NCBI GenBank assembly: GCA_023399155.1
Contig: JAEWQP010000038.1
Coordinates: 1-64,000 of the forward strand
Reading direction: 5' to 3'
From: Verrucomicrobiota bacterium
Lineage (GTDB): Bacteria; Verrucomicrobiota; Verrucomicrobiia; Opitutales; Opitutaceae
DNA: 64,000 nucleotides
This document shows, in pieces, positions 32,403 to 42,094 of the stretch (position 1 is its first letter; the number at the start of each line of letters is the position of its first letter). The translations under genes and the position numbers were made by a program. Below the pieces are notes generated by a model. It ran no database searches and was not told the origin of the DNA. It saw nothing but the letters and a program-made list of their open reading frames with translations.

Positions 32403-33896
32403 TCACGAGTCCGAGTTGCTTTTTTTGACCGTTCCGCCAGCCGCCGGGATGACGAAGGTGCTAAAGGAGTCCGCCGGCAATTGCGCCGAGAAGATACGAG
32501 CGCCGACCGCGAAGTTGACGGGCAAAGGCTGCGCGAGATCGTTCTGGCAGATCACCACCACCGAGCCGTCACGATTGCGAAACGCGAGTTCGTTCTCATA
32601 GCCGGTCCAGCTTTGCGCCTGAATGCGGACCGATCCCGGTTCAACGAACTGCGTGAGATGGCGAAAGACATAGTACTCGAAGGTGCGGGCGAACGTGCGC
32701 TCCGTCATATCGACGGTGACCAACGAATTCTGGCTCCAGCCCCAGGTGCTCACACCCCCTTCTGGAAGCGCGATGTTCCAGTAGTCATAGACGCTGACAC
32801 CATGAGACAAGTAGTGGCGAATCAACGACCACGTGTATCGGGCATAGCGCCAGTCGTTTCGGCCATCGCCGCATTCCTGCTCCGATTGAACCATCCTGAT
32901 TTCAGAATGGTCGCGATGCACGAACGGGATCGCGCCCTTGCCGGCCCACTGGAACGCTGCGCCCTTTATCCAGGGTCGCGCGGCTGGATCCTGATAGACG
33001 TCCTCAAACATCGTGGGTGACGGCCGTTCGATCGTGCCGAGATAGATCTCCACGCCCGAACCCTCGAGAGCCTTGCCCAAGTAGGGGATGAACCGCGCAA
33101 GTCCATTCGTCGTCCAGCAGCAGCTCGGAAACGTCTGCGCTGAATTGAATTCGTTCTGCGGCGTCACAAACGTGATTGGCAGGCCGTGCTTCGCCCACCC
33201 GTCCACGAACTTCCGGAAGTACTGCGCGTACGCTTCGAAATACTTCGGGTCCTGGATGAACATGTCCTCTCCTTCCCGGCCGACCTGATCGGGTCCCAGC
33301 CCGTTCGGCGGTTGATCCGGCCGCGGCAGCGCCATCGCGTAGTGACGATTTCGCTTCATCCACGTGGGCGGCGACCACGGCGATGCCCAGAGCCTCAGGT
33401 TCGGCTGGAGCGCTTTCGCTGCGAGCGCGAATGGAATCTGCGCCTGCTCGTCACGCGCGAGTGAGAAGTCACTCAACGCGAAGTCGCCATCCGTCTCATC
33501 GTACGAGTACCAATCCAGGGCAAAATCGTTCGCGCCGATGGGCACGCGGCAGAAGGACAAACCTAGCCCTTCGCCAGGGGCGAATAGTTCGCGCATCACC
33601 GTGGCCCGATCCGCTTCGGAAAGCGCGCTGAGCGCAGACCAGCCCAGCTCGCTGAAGCAGGCGCCGAATCCCTCGATGGTCTGATAGGTGGTCTCCACGT
33701 TGACGGAAAAGTTGGCCTCCTTCCCAATTCCAACGTTACCGACCACCACCTCGGCGGAACGATCCTGCCAAGGCGCAGCGGCGGTCGTGGCGATCCAGCG
33801 TGTACCTTGCTCCGAGGGCGGGGATCCCGCGCCTGTTCCACCCGCGCCGAGAAGAGCAACCACACAAGCCATGCATCTGCGGAGGTTAAGCATCAT
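32403..33896 (-). CDS. Glycoside hydrolase family 30
   Basis: A 497-residue secreted enzyme. The ATG at 33896 (or the next codon) gives MMLNLRRCMACVVALLGAGG as signal peptide; the frame is open to 34106 but that part holds a GH51 remnant in another frame. Motifs: TIEGFGACFSELGWSALS, LGLSFCRVPIGANDFALDWY, LRLWASPWSPPTWMKRN, acid/base in FVTPQNEFNSAQTFPSC (Glu249), nucleophile in IRMVQSEQECGDGRND (Glu339). A C-terminal beta domain follows (VRIQAQSWTGYENELAFRN). GH30 members act on beta-glucosyl, beta-1,6-glucan or xylan links; the subfamily cannot be fixed by eye. It lies between the GH127 gene and the sensor kinase in one strand. Confidence 0.88.
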   Translation of the reverse strand: MMLNLRRCMACVVALLGAGGTGAGSPPSEQGTRWIATTAAAPWQDRSAEVVVGNVGIGKEANFSVNVETTYQTIEGFGACFSELGWSALSALSEADRATVMRELFAPGEGLGLSFCRVPIGANDFALDWYSYDETDGDFALSDFSLARDEQAQIPFALAAKALQPNLRLWASPWSPPTWMKRNRHYAMALPRPDQPPNGLGPDQVGREGEDMFIQDPKYFEAYAQYFRKFVDGWAKHGLPITFVTPQNEFNSAQTFPSCCWTTNGLARFIPYLGKALEGSGVEIYLGTIERPSPTMFEDVYQDPAARPWIKGAAFQWAGKGAIPFVHRDHSEIRMVQSEQECGDGRNDWRYARYTWSLIRHYLSHGVSVYDYWNIALPEGGVSTWGWSQNSLVTVDMTERTFARTFEYYVFRHLTQFVEPGSVRIQAQSWTGYENELAFRNRDGSVVVICQNDLAQPLPVNFAVGARIFSAQLPADSFSTFVIPAAGGTVKKSNSDS

Positions 33897-33954
33897 GAGG
33901 TGTTTCGAAAAAATGAAGGGGACGGTGATCGCTGTTACAGCGGCTTCAGAAAAG

Positions 33955-34048
33955 TCATGGCCGCTCGCATGCATCGACGACCGGCACCAGCGGGTCGGTG
34001 AAATCGAAGGCGGGAGCCGAGAGAGCGACGGGCAGCACGTGGGGTTGA
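33955..34048 (-). pseudogene. GH51 C-terminal remnant
   Basis: On the minus strand, in a different frame from GH30, the sequence encodes AQPHVLPVALSAPAFDFTDP, LVPVVDACERP and then TGA. The intact GH51 gene at 36626-38191 has LQPHVLPATLSAPAFDSTDP, QVPVVDGIVTAN at its C-terminal domain. The match is about 20 of 26 residues, with high DNA identity (the string GGCAGCACGTGGGGTTGA occurs in both on the plus strand). The rest of the second GH51 copy is gone. It sits between GH30 and GH127. Confidence 0.8.
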
Positions 34049-34135
34049 GCCGAAGATCAGCAATGGGAAAAGACCTGTTCCTCGCGTTATCGTCAGGCAA
34101 AAGCAACTACGCCCGCCAGCGCCGTCCGGCGCAAC

Positions 34136-36484
34136 TCACTCTCGCACGAGCGCCAGGCCAAAGACGGTTGCGGTTGAGGCGTCCCAGGTGTCGTCGGCTT
34201 CGATGCGGACGCTGACCGATTCGCGGCCCGCGAGCAGATCCTCGGGCAATGACAGACGGTGGATATAGAGCGTCCCGGCATGTTCGGCCGGAGGCACCGG
34301 ACCGGAAAACGTACGTCCGTTGACGATGATCGAGTACTTGAGCGTGAGGCTGCGGCCGTCGAGGGCACAGACGAGGGAAAGCGGCCCGTTCGCGCCGCCC
34401 TTCTGCAGCTCGTAGCCAAATCCTTTGTGATGGAGCGCGTATCGCCAGGTCCGACCTCCGAGCGATCCGGAGAAGTTTGGGTCGCCGACGTAGCCATGCG
34501 CGGCCTCGTCACCGGGTTCGCCCACCTGGACGTGATCAATGGCGTGCGCCAGTACCGCGGCCCACGACTTTTCGGTGGCGGTGGCCAGGTCTTGGCGTTG
34601 CTGCCAGCTGCTCGGAGTCTGCAGGCGCCAGTACACGGCGGAGCGTTCGTGGTGCACGCTGGCGAAGGGCACGAGCGTCACGTCCTGCGGTCGCGCGAGG
34701 CCCCGCGTGCGAAAGACCAGCGGGGAACGGGAGACGAGTTCGACCTGGCGAAGCCAGTCGGCGTCGTCGGTGACGAACGCGGGCGCGGCCGGGTGCGGGA
34801 CGTTGACCCGGTCGCGCTGGTCGGGAGTATACGAGCTTGGGAGATCGACGACGCCGAGCTTGCCGGCGAGGACGATCGGCCCGTACAGGATGGCCGCGAT
34901 GTCCGGGCTGCCGGGCAGGCTTTCGGTGCGCAGCTTCATCGGCAGGCGAATCTCCACGCGATCACCCTCACGCCAGCTGCGCTGCAGCTCCAGGTAAGAC
35001 CCCGGCGAGCTGGTGGCCGCGACAGCCTCGCCGTTGATCGTCACGCCGAGCGGACCTGCGGCCCAAGCCGGATGGCGGACCCTCAAAGCGAAGGCGGCAG
35101 GCTGGGCGCTGTGCACGGTGAGGCGCGTGACGTCTTCTTCGGGAAAAGTCGTCTCCTGCACCAGCCTTACGGCGCGCTCACGCCAGTGCAGCGTCGCGGG
35201 AATGAAAAGGTTGACGAACAAACCCGCGGCGTCCCGGGCGAAGATCGTGTCCGCATACTTCGCGTGGTTTTCCATGCCGGTGCCCACGCAGCACCAGAAC
35301 GAATTCTCCGGGGTGGAGTAGGTTTTGGAATGCCCCGGTTCCAGTGCCATCAGGTAAACGAACGTCCCCAGCGCCGGATCCTGCGAGGCGAGGATGTGGT
35401 TGTAGAGCGCCCGCTCGTAGAAATCCATGCGGGCGGCGTCCGGTTGCCAGGCAAACAGATGCCGGGTCAGTTTGAGCATGTTGTAGGTGTTGCAGGTCTC
35501 GGCGGTTTCCGGACTTAGGTGTCGCGCGAAATCGTCGACCGGGAAGAAAAACTCACGTTCGCCGTGCCCGCCGATGACGTATGAGCGGTGCAGGGCGACC
35601 CGCTCCCAAAACGTTTCGGCGATCCGCCGGTAGCGCGGTTCGCCGGTGAGTTCATACTCGCGGGCCGCCGCGATGGCTTTCGGCACCTGCGTGTTGGCGT
35701 GGATATTGTCGAGTTGGTCGACGCCGCGGGCGAGCGGATCGAAGATGGCGTCCTGGTCGAAGGCCTGGGCGAGGCGCAGGTGCCGCTTGTCATGGGTTAC
35801 CGCATACAAATTCGCCAGCGCCTCTCCGATGCCGCCGAATTCCGTGCGCAGGGTCGCCTGCATCTGTTCGCGGCTCAAGCCGTCGACCCGCCCGCCGATC
35901 CAGCCGGCCATCTGCGTGGCCACCTCCAGGGCTTGGGCGCTGCCGGCGAGCTCGTGGGCGTCGACCAGGCCGGCGAGCAGTTTGTGCAAGGTGTACCACG
36001 GCGCCCAGACGTTTTCCCCCTTCTCCAGGCGGTCGAAGAACAACTCCGGGAAAGCCGACAGGTAACCGGCAGGGTAGCCGGCGCTCGGCGCCGCGGCCTG
36101 GCATTGCGCCAGCGCCGCGACGATTGTGTCGACGCGCTGACGGAACGCCTCGTCACCGGTGCTTCGATACATCAGCGCGCACGCGGTGAGGTAATGGCCG
36201 AGCGTGTGGCCGCGCAGTTCCACCGTCGGCGCTTCCCAGCCGCCGTAAGGAGCGGCGTCCGACGGCAACCGATAGTTCAGGCGAAAGGTGTGTAGCAGCC
36301 GGTCAGGCTCGAGCGACAACAGGTACGTGCGGTCGCGCTGCTGCGCCTCGCGGAACGGGCCGGGCCCGAGGGTGACGTCCGCCAGGTCGAACAGCGTGAC
36401 TGGGGCGGGCGCGGCGGCGCGGGCGGTGAGGACGAGGGCCAGGGCCAGGGCGGTGGAAGGGAACCAAATAACGAAGCGGGGCAT
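34136..36484 (-). CDS. GH127 beta-L-arabinofuranosidase-like enzyme
   Basis: A 782-residue secreted protein (signal peptide MPRFVIWFPSTALALALVLT) with the GH127/DUF1680 pattern: DVTLGPGPFREAQQRDRTYL, WEAPTVELRGHTLGHYLTAC, VWAPWYTLHKLLAGLVDAHE, GEREFFFPVDDFARHLSPET and NSFWCCVGTGMENHAKYADT. The family's zinc-thiolate active site is present: Glu329 and Cys331 (AETCNTYNMLK) and the Cys398-Cys399 pair, the first being the expected nucleophile. It removes beta-L-arabinofuranose from side chains or glycoproteins. Beta-sandwich domains follow. It lies downstream of GH51 by 141 bp on the same strand and probably shares its transcript. Confidence 0.93.
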   Translation of the reverse strand: MPRFVIWFPSTALALALVLTARAAAPAPVTLFDLADVTLGPGPFREAQQRDRTYLLSLEPDRLLHTFRLNYRLPSDAAPYGGWEAPTVELRGHTLGHYLTACALMYRSTGDEAFRQRVDTIVAALAQCQAAAPSAGYPAGYLSAFPELFFDRLEKGENVWAPWYTLHKLLAGLVDAHELAGSAQALEVATQMAGWIGGRVDGLSREQMQATLRTEFGGIGEALANLYAVTHDKRHLRLAQAFDQDAIFDPLARGVDQLDNIHANTQVPKAIAAAREYELTGEPRYRRIAETFWERVALHRSYVIGGHGEREFFFPVDDFARHLSPETAETCNTYNMLKLTRHLFAWQPDAARMDFYERALYNHILASQDPALGTFVYLMALEPGHSKTYSTPENSFWCCVGTGMENHAKYADTIFARDAAGLFVNLFIPATLHWRERAVRLVQETTFPEEDVTRLTVHSAQPAAFALRVRHPAWAAGPLGVTINGEAVAATSSPGSYLELQRSWREGDRVEIRLPMKLRTESLPGSPDIAAILYGPIVLAGKLGVVDLPSSYTPDQRDRVNVPHPAAPAFVTDDADWLRQVELVSRSPLVFRTRGLARPQDVTLVPFASVHHERSAVYWRLQTPSSWQQRQDLATATEKSWAAVLAHAIDHVQVGEPGDEAAHGYVGDPNFSGSLGGRTWRYALHHKGFGYELQKGGANGPLSLVCALDGRSLTLKYSIIVNGRTFSGPVPPAEHAGTLYIHRLSLPEDLLAGRESVSVRIEADDTWDASTATVFGLALVRE

Positions 36485-36625
36485 GGTCGATTGGGGTAAA
36501 CGAGAATTGAGGCGGCAGTCGCAATCGCGACGACGACTTCTGCAGGGAAGCTGCCGGCAGGGTTAGGTCGAACGGGGAGGCGAAGGGACGGGCTGGGCGC
36601 GAGGCATCCCGCAACGAGGGCGGTG

Positions 36626-38191
36626 TTAACGAGTGAGGGAGACGATCAGGAGCGTGTGCGCGGGTACAGTGACGCGACCGCCGCGGATCGAGATGTCGCG
36701 CGTCACGGGAACGACGCGGTCGGGGGTGGCGATATCGTTGAAGGCATCAGGAGAGTCGCCGGACAGGAACGTGGCGGTTGCCGTCCGGTCGATCGCACCG
36801 AGCCCGAGGTCGCACTCGACGGCGTCCGTGGCGTGTTTGTTGACGAGAGCGATCGTGAAGCGGGTCTTGTCGGCGTTGGCGGTCACGATGCCATCGACGA
36901 CCGGCACCTGTGGATCGGTGGAATCGAACGCGGGAGCCGAGAGCGTGGCGGGCAGCACGTGGGGTTGAAGAAGACTCGCGTAGAGCTGAAGCACATGGAA
37001 CGTCGTGCGTTTCACGATACCGCCTGGATGAACGAAAAGCGGTCCGCGCGCGTTCACCACGGGCGCCATGCAGGCCATGACGACGTGTTGGCTGTTGCGC
37101 AGGCACGAATTCAGAAAGCAGGCGGAGAACAGCGCGTCGGCCATGGTGTAGGTGGCGTTGAGGTCGTTCTTGTCGCGCGCGGCGACGTCCTGGCCGTGAA
37201 CGCGGTCGCCCTGCCCGGGGTGGTGCCAGCCGCGGAGGTTCCACTCGTCGAAGGCGATCTTGATGCGGTTCTCGAAGCCCGTGCTCTTGAGGATTTCGAT
37301 CGTCTGCCGGATTTGTTTCTCGGGTGCAGTAGTGAGGCGCATGCAGGCGGCGTAGTCGAGCGGGTTGTTTTCGCGCCAGAGCGGGTCCCAATAGCCGTGG
37401 ATGGATACAAAGCTGAGATGTTCGCCGGCGCGCTCGAGAAGCGGGACGGTCCATTTCGGATCGGGGAGCGCGGCGGCAAAAAGCTGGATGGAGGGATCGA
37501 CGTTGAACATGAGCTTCGCGGATTCGCGAACGAAGTACCCCCACTCGTCCACCGTCTTGGCGCCCATTTCCCAGGAGCCGTAATTTTCGTTGCCGATGCT
37601 CCAGTATTTGACGCGGTACGGTTCGGGGTGGCCGTTGGCGATGCGGAGCCTGGCGAACCGGCCCATCGTCTCCAGATTACAGTACTCGACCCAGTCGCTC
37701 ATTTCCTCCGGCGTGCCCGTTCCCGCGTTGGTGCAGATGAATGGCTCGGCGCCGATCAGCCGGCACCAGGCGATGAATTCGTCGGTGCCGAACGTATTCG
37801 GATCTTCAACATGCCACGCCTTGTCGTAGTCGGGTGTGCGCGTGGGGCCCACGCCGTTCAACCAGTGATAGGAGGAGACAAAACATCCGCCCGGCCAGCG
37901 CACGACCGGCACGTTGAGCTCGCGCAGCGCGGCAATGACGTCCGTGCGAAATCCACGCGCATCGGCCAGCGGCGAGCCCGGTTCGAAAATGCCGCCGTAA
38001 ATCTGGCGGTGGAAGTGCTCGATGAATTGGCCAAAAATCTTCCGATCATAAGCCTGACCGGCCGACGTGAGTTCTATTTGCAGCGCCGCCTGGGGGGCAG
38101 GTGGCGCCGCCTCGATGCAGGGCAACAGCAGAACGGACAGAAGGAAAAAACCGAGCGCGGAGTAGCGGAATCTTTGGGGCTTCATCTTCAT
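36626..38191 (-). CDS. Alpha-L-arabinofuranosidase, GH51
   Basis: A 521-residue protein. The start at 38191 (or 38185) gives a signal peptide (MKMKPQRFRYSALGFFLLSV), so this copy appears exported. Motifs: IFGQFIEHFHRQIYGGIFEP, VVRWPGGCFVSSYHWLNGVG, acid/base in KYWSIGNENYGSWEMG (Glu202), LSFVSIHGYWDP, nucleophile in IAFDEWNLRGWHH (Glu316), and a C-terminal beta domain. It removes alpha-L-arabinofuranosyl side chains from arabinoxylan or arabinan. It is the first gene of a minus-strand series with GH127, GH30 and the sensor kinase. Confidence 0.94.
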   Translation of the reverse strand: MKMKPQRFRYSALGFFLLSVLLLPCIEAAPPAPQAALQIELTSAGQAYDRKIFGQFIEHFHRQIYGGIFEPGSPLADARGFRTDVIAALRELNVPVVRWPGGCFVSSYHWLNGVGPTRTPDYDKAWHVEDPNTFGTDEFIAWCRLIGAEPFICTNAGTGTPEEMSDWVEYCNLETMGRFARLRIANGHPEPYRVKYWSIGNENYGSWEMGAKTVDEWGYFVRESAKLMFNVDPSIQLFAAALPDPKWTVPLLERAGEHLSFVSIHGYWDPLWRENNPLDYAACMRLTTAPEKQIRQTIEILKSTGFENRIKIAFDEWNLRGWHHPGQGDRVHGQDVAARDKNDLNATYTMADALFSACFLNSCLRNSQHVVMACMAPVVNARGPLFVHPGGIVKRTTFHVLQLYASLLQPHVLPATLSAPAFDSTDPQVPVVDGIVTANADKTRFTIALVNKHATDAVECDLGLGAIDRTATATFLSGDSPDAFNDIATPDRVVPVTRDISIRGGRVTVPAHTLLIVSLTR

Positions 38192-38483
38192 GGGCAAATC
38201 TGGAGGGGTGGAAACGTATGTACCGTCACCATCCCCAGGGGCCCAGCAGTTCATTCGGTACGCCTTTTTCCAGTGTGCCATGATGGGTCTTCTTCTTCAG
38301 GCGCTGGCTTCGTCGGGAGCCTGCCGGGGATGCAGGTGAGGGTTGAAGCGAAGGGGGTCTGACTTGATGGCCCATCGATTCGCCCGAGTCAGGCCGGCAT
38401 CCGGTCGAACCGTATAACTTCTCTGCGCACCTCGGGTCTCGCAGACCAAGCACTCACCGGCCAGACTCGCCTATCGTTTCCCA

Positions 38484-39767
38484 ATGTCCTCGCCCCGACC
38501 CTTCCCCACCCTCCTTATCCTCACGACGCTCGCGCTGCCGCTCCGCGCGGGTGCGAACGACTGGCCGCTGCCGATCGGAGTTCCGGCAGACCTGGGCGTC
38601 TCCGCGCAGCGGATCGAAGTGGCCCACCAGGCCCTCGACCGCTACGTCGACGAGGGCCGGTATGCTGGATACGTCTCGTTGTTCGCGCGCCATGGCAGGA
38701 TCGTCGACTGGCACGCGCACGGCTGGCGCGACCTCGAGGCGAAAAAGCCGATGGAGAAAGATACGATCGTCCGCATCTACTCCAACTCGAAGGTCATCAC
38801 GTCCGTCGCCATCCTGACGCTGCTCGAGCAGGATAAACTGAAGCTCAGCGATCCCATCAGCAGATACCTGCCCGAGCTGAAGGACCGCCAGATCCTCGTC
38901 GGCGGCACGGTCGATGCACCGAAGCTAGAACCGGCGACCCGACCCATCACGGTCCTTCACCTCCTCAACCAGACCGCGGGTTACTACTACGATGCGGACT
39001 ACTCTGCGGGCAATGAGGTCGCGATCGAACTCTTCCGCCGCGCCCGCGTGTGGGACGCTGACAGCCTCGATGGTTTCATCGAACGCGTCGCCACGCTGCC
39101 CGTGCTCGAGAATCCCGGCGAACGCTGGCGCTATGGGATCGCCATCGATCTGCTGGGAGCGATCGTGCAACGGGCGTCCGGTCAGCGCTTCGACCGCTAT
39201 CTCGAGGAACACATCTTCAAGCCCCTCGGTATGCGTGACACAGGATTCTGGGTACCGGAGGAGAAGCTCGACCGGCTCGCCAAGATCTACACGACCGACG
39301 CTTCGGGCACACTGGTCGCTGCCTCTCCCTTTCCCGTGGGAAATCCCAGGCCCGATGGCACCGGCATCCAGAGCGGCGGTGGCGGACTCTTCTCGACCTC
39401 GGGTGACTACGCGCGCTTCGCCCAGATGCTGCTCAACGGTGGCGAGCTCGACGGGGCGCGTATCCTGAGCCGTAAGACGGTCGAACTGATGAGCCGGAAT
39501 CACATCGCCCATCTCGCCTACCCGCATCCGTTCGACCGCGAGGACCGTGGCTACGGCCTGGTCGTGCAAATGGTCACCGATCTCGGTCGCAGTACCATGC
39601 TCGGTTCCGACGGCATGTGGGGCTGGGACGGCGCGGCCAGCACGATCTGCTGGATCGACCCGAAGGAGGATGCCGTCCTCGTCATGATCACCCAGAGGTT
39701 TCCCTACAACGCAGAAGATTTTCTCAACGCGTTCGTCAACACCACCTACGCCACGTTCAACGACTGA
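38484..39767 (+). CDS. Secreted serine hydrolase, beta-lactamase class C fold
   Basis: A 427-residue secreted protein (signal peptide MSSPRPFPTLLILTTLALPL). It has the class C/esterase fold: RYAGYVSLFARHGRIVDWHA, the S-x-x-K catalytic pair in RIYSNSKVITSV (Ser100, Lys103), DPISRYLPELKD, TVLHLLNQTAGYYYDADYSA, and LEEHIFKPLGMRDTGFW. The Y-x-N triad position reads Tyr217-Gly-Ile219 (ERWRYGIAIDLLG), as in EstB-like esterases. The closing motif lies in LGSDGMWGWDGAASTICWID. It likely hydrolyses an ester or peptide in the periplasm; beta-lactamase activity is not implied. Confidence 0.88.
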   Translation: MSSPRPFPTLLILTTLALPLRAGANDWPLPIGVPADLGVSAQRIEVAHQALDRYVDEGRYAGYVSLFARHGRIVDWHAHGWRDLEAKKPMEKDTIVRIYSNSKVITSVAILTLLEQDKLKLSDPISRYLPELKDRQILVGGTVDAPKLEPATRPITVLHLLNQTAGYYYDADYSAGNEVAIELFRRARVWDADSLDGFIERVATLPVLENPGERWRYGIAIDLLGAIVQRASGQRFDRYLEEHIFKPLGMRDTGFWVPEEKLDRLAKIYTTDASGTLVAASPFPVGNPRPDGTGIQSGGGGLFSTSGDYARFAQMLLNGGELDGARILSRKTVELMSRNHIAHLAYPHPFDREDRGYGLVVQMVTDLGRSTMLGSDGMWGWDGAASTICWIDPKEDAVLVMITQRFPYNAEDFLNAFVNTTYATFND

Positions 39768-39867
39768 ACAGCCTCCCCCGGTCTCCCGCGGCAGGCGGAA
39801 CGTGACAGAGTCGCGAACAAGACGTGACGCCGCCGGCTCGCTCGTCAGCTCGCACCTTTGAGCCGTC

Positions 39868-40083
39868 TCAAGAGATGCCGAAACCGGAAAGGGTGTCGAG
39901 ATCCGGGGTCATGCCCCCGGCCGCCTCACTGAAGTAGAACTGCTGGATGTAGCCGTCCACGAAGGTCGCTCGTGACATCTGTATCGGGACCACCTGGACA
40001 GCGCTGCACCCGGCCACGGCGGTGGCAACAACTGCGGTCGAGACCAGAATGCACAATCGGGCCACGGGCCCGCACGAGAGCAC
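39868..40083 (-). CDS. Small putative lipoprotein
   Basis: A 71-residue frame with a signal peptide ending in a lipobox (CILVSTAVVATAVAGC) followed by SAVQVVPIQMSRATFVDGYI and QQFYFSEAAGGMTPDLDTLS. The hydrophobic segment and Cys make an outer- or inner-membrane lipoprotein plausible. No family recognised. Its short length and lone position keep confidence moderate. Confidence 0.45.
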   Translation of the reverse strand: MLSCGPVARLCILVSTAVVATAVAGCSAVQVVPIQMSRATFVDGYIQQFYFSEAAGGMTPDLDTLSGFGIS

Positions 40084-40698
40084 TCCTCGCGCGGGACAAG
40101 TCTCTTGAGCCCAAGCGCCGAACCTGACGCGATCAGGGTCGACTCTCTCGACGATCAGTCAGCGGGATCATATGTGGATTCGGGTGTCGAAACGTAGCGA
40201 CATCATACCGGCTTTAAAGCCAACCGAGGTGAATCGCGTCGACGCGGAGCGCTCGCTCAGAGAACTCGGGCCGAGCCGCGACGTAGATCAACGACACACG
40301 TGGCCGCGGGATACAACTGCGCTCCCGAGGGCACGATCAATCGGGGTTACGTGACGTGGCAGCACCCTCGGGCGACGCGCAACTATCTCGCTTTTGATCC
40401 ATCAGAAGCCGATGACGGCACGGCCCAGCCAGATCGTCGTCCCGGGGGACGATGGATCCTGTGACTGCGATCCCTCTCCTCCTTGAATCTCCCCTTGCCT
40501 CCCCCTTGGACCACCCACTCGGCTGGCGGTGATGCTCGAAGCCGAATCAGCCGAGCCGTATGTGCCACGTCCGATTCAAGAGTCGGGACGTGACCCGTTG
40601 GCTGGGCTTAATGATCGGCAGGCGCGTTGCTAATAGTCCCGGTATCCACCGCAGTCGGTCTAAGGGGAAGCCACGCGCCCGGTGTTTCGCATTCTGGA
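40084..40698. other. Intergenic stretch, 615 bp, no gene recognised
   Basis: Short frames here show no family. A string CAAGAGTCGGGACGTGACCC near 40575 resembles the R2 core. The promoter of the propeller gene should lie near the end. Confidence 0.35.
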
Positions 40699-42051
40699 AT
40701 GTCCCCAAACACAGCCCCTGTCTCCGCGCGTTTTGGCCGGCGTGGCCGAAATCAGAAAGTCGTTTTCGTCGTTCTCGTCGCGATCGCCTGCGTTTTCGCG
40801 AAGGAGGTCACTGCCCAGGGCATGTTTCGCGGCGATCCCGCGCATAGCGGCATCTACGCCGGTGCCGGGCCGCGGTCGCTCACGGGAGTGAAATGGGCCT
40901 TCAAGACAGGTGGACCGGTTATCTCCTCGCCCGCGCTTGTCGGCGGCATGGCTGTCTTTGGGAGCGACGATTGCCATCTCTATGCCGTCGATCTGGCGAC
41001 CGGCGCGGAGAGGTGGAAGTTCGATACAGGCGGGGCGGTCCGCAGCTCGCCAGCGATCGTCGGAGGCGTGGTCTACGCCGGAAGCTACGGGGGCAACTTT
41101 CACGCCCTCGATGCCGCTACGGGCAGGGAACTCTGGAGATTCGCGGTTCCCGGCGAGCGGCGCTACGCCGCCAAGGGCCTGCACGGCTACTTTCCCCGCG
41201 GACAGGTGATTCCCGACTTCTGGGATGTCTTCCAGTCGTCGCCGGTCGTGGTCGACGGCGTCGTGTATTTTGGTTGTGGTGACGGCCATCTTTACGCGCT
41301 CGACGCGGCGGGTGGATCGCTCCGCTGGAAGTACGCCACCGGAGACGTCGTGCACTCCTCGCCGGCGGTGGTCGATGGCACGGTGTTTTTCGGGAGCTGG
41401 GATACCAACCTTCATGCGCTCGACGCCGCGACCGGAGCGGTGCGCTGGAAGTTCAAGACTGGCGATGATCCGGAGAACTCCAACCAGACTGGCATCCCGT
41501 CGTCACCGTGCGTGGCTGATGGAGTCGTCTACTTCGGCTGTCGGGACTCGCATCTCTACGCGCTCGATGCGCGCACCGGGGCACTGGCGTGGAGGTATCA
41601 TCTCACCTGGATCATCGCCTCGCCGGTTGTGCGTGATGGCCGCGTCTACTGCAACACCTCGATCCCGGCGTTCTTCTTCGCGCTCGACGCGCACAGCGGC
41701 CAGGAAATCTACAAGGTTGACTTGCAGATTCCCGCGTTCTCATCGCCCGCGCTTGCCGGTGACCTCGCTTACGTTGGCTCTTTCAACGGCAAGCTTTACG
41801 CCGTGGATGTCGCGGCGGGAAAGATCGCCTGGGAGTTTCAAACTGAAGCCGCGAAGCGAAACATCGCAGGCGCGCTCACGCCGGAGGGCGGATTCAACCC
41901 GGCAATCTTGTTCACATCGCGCGACTTCCAGGACATGTACGTTTCGGGCGCGCACCTGTTTTCGCTCGGATCGATCCTATCATCCCCGACCGTCGTGGAT
42001 GGTGTCGTTTACGTCGGTAGCGCCGACGGCCACCTCTACGCGATCGAGTAG
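40699..42051 (+). CDS. PQQ-like (BamB-type) beta-propeller protein
   Basis: A 450-residue protein with an N-terminal hydrophobic segment (VVFVVLVAIACVFAKEVTAQ) and repeated PQQ-type blades: AVFGSDDCHLYAVDLATGAE, VVYAGSYGGNFHALDAATGR, VYFGCGDGHLYALDAAGGSL, VFFGSWDTNLHALDAATGAV, VYFGCRDSHLYALDARTGAL, AYVGSFNGKLYAVDVAAGKI and VYVGSADGHLYAIE. About seven to eight blades form a secreted or periplasmic propeller. Relatives include BamB and quinoprotein dehydrogenases, but no clear dehydrogenase ligands were seen, so a binding role is more likely. Start at 40699 by the signal segment; the frame is open from 40627. Confidence 0.88.
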   Translation: MSPNTAPVSARFGRRGRNQKVVFVVLVAIACVFAKEVTAQGMFRGDPAHSGIYAGAGPRSLTGVKWAFKTGGPVISSPALVGGMAVFGSDDCHLYAVDLATGAERWKFDTGGAVRSSPAIVGGVVYAGSYGGNFHALDAATGRELWRFAVPGERRYAAKGLHGYFPRGQVIPDFWDVFQSSPVVVDGVVYFGCGDGHLYALDAAGGSLRWKYATGDVVHSSPAVVDGTVFFGSWDTNLHALDAATGAVRWKFKTGDDPENSNQTGIPSSPCVADGVVYFGCRDSHLYALDARTGALAWRYHLTWIIASPVVRDGRVYCNTSIPAFFFALDAHSGQEIYKVDLQIPAFSSPALAGDLAYVGSFNGKLYAVDVAAGKIAWEFQTEAAKRNIAGALTPEGGFNPAILFTSRDFQDMYVSGAHLFSLGSILSSPTVVDGVVYVGSADGHLYAIE

Positions 42052-42094
42052 AACCGCGGTCGAACGGACAGGCCGAAGGGGACAGGCCGAATGG

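Noticed and set aside
40172..40354. 60-codon frame as a small gene
   Set aside because: No ribosome site, no family resemblance, and composition typical of non-coding DNA here.
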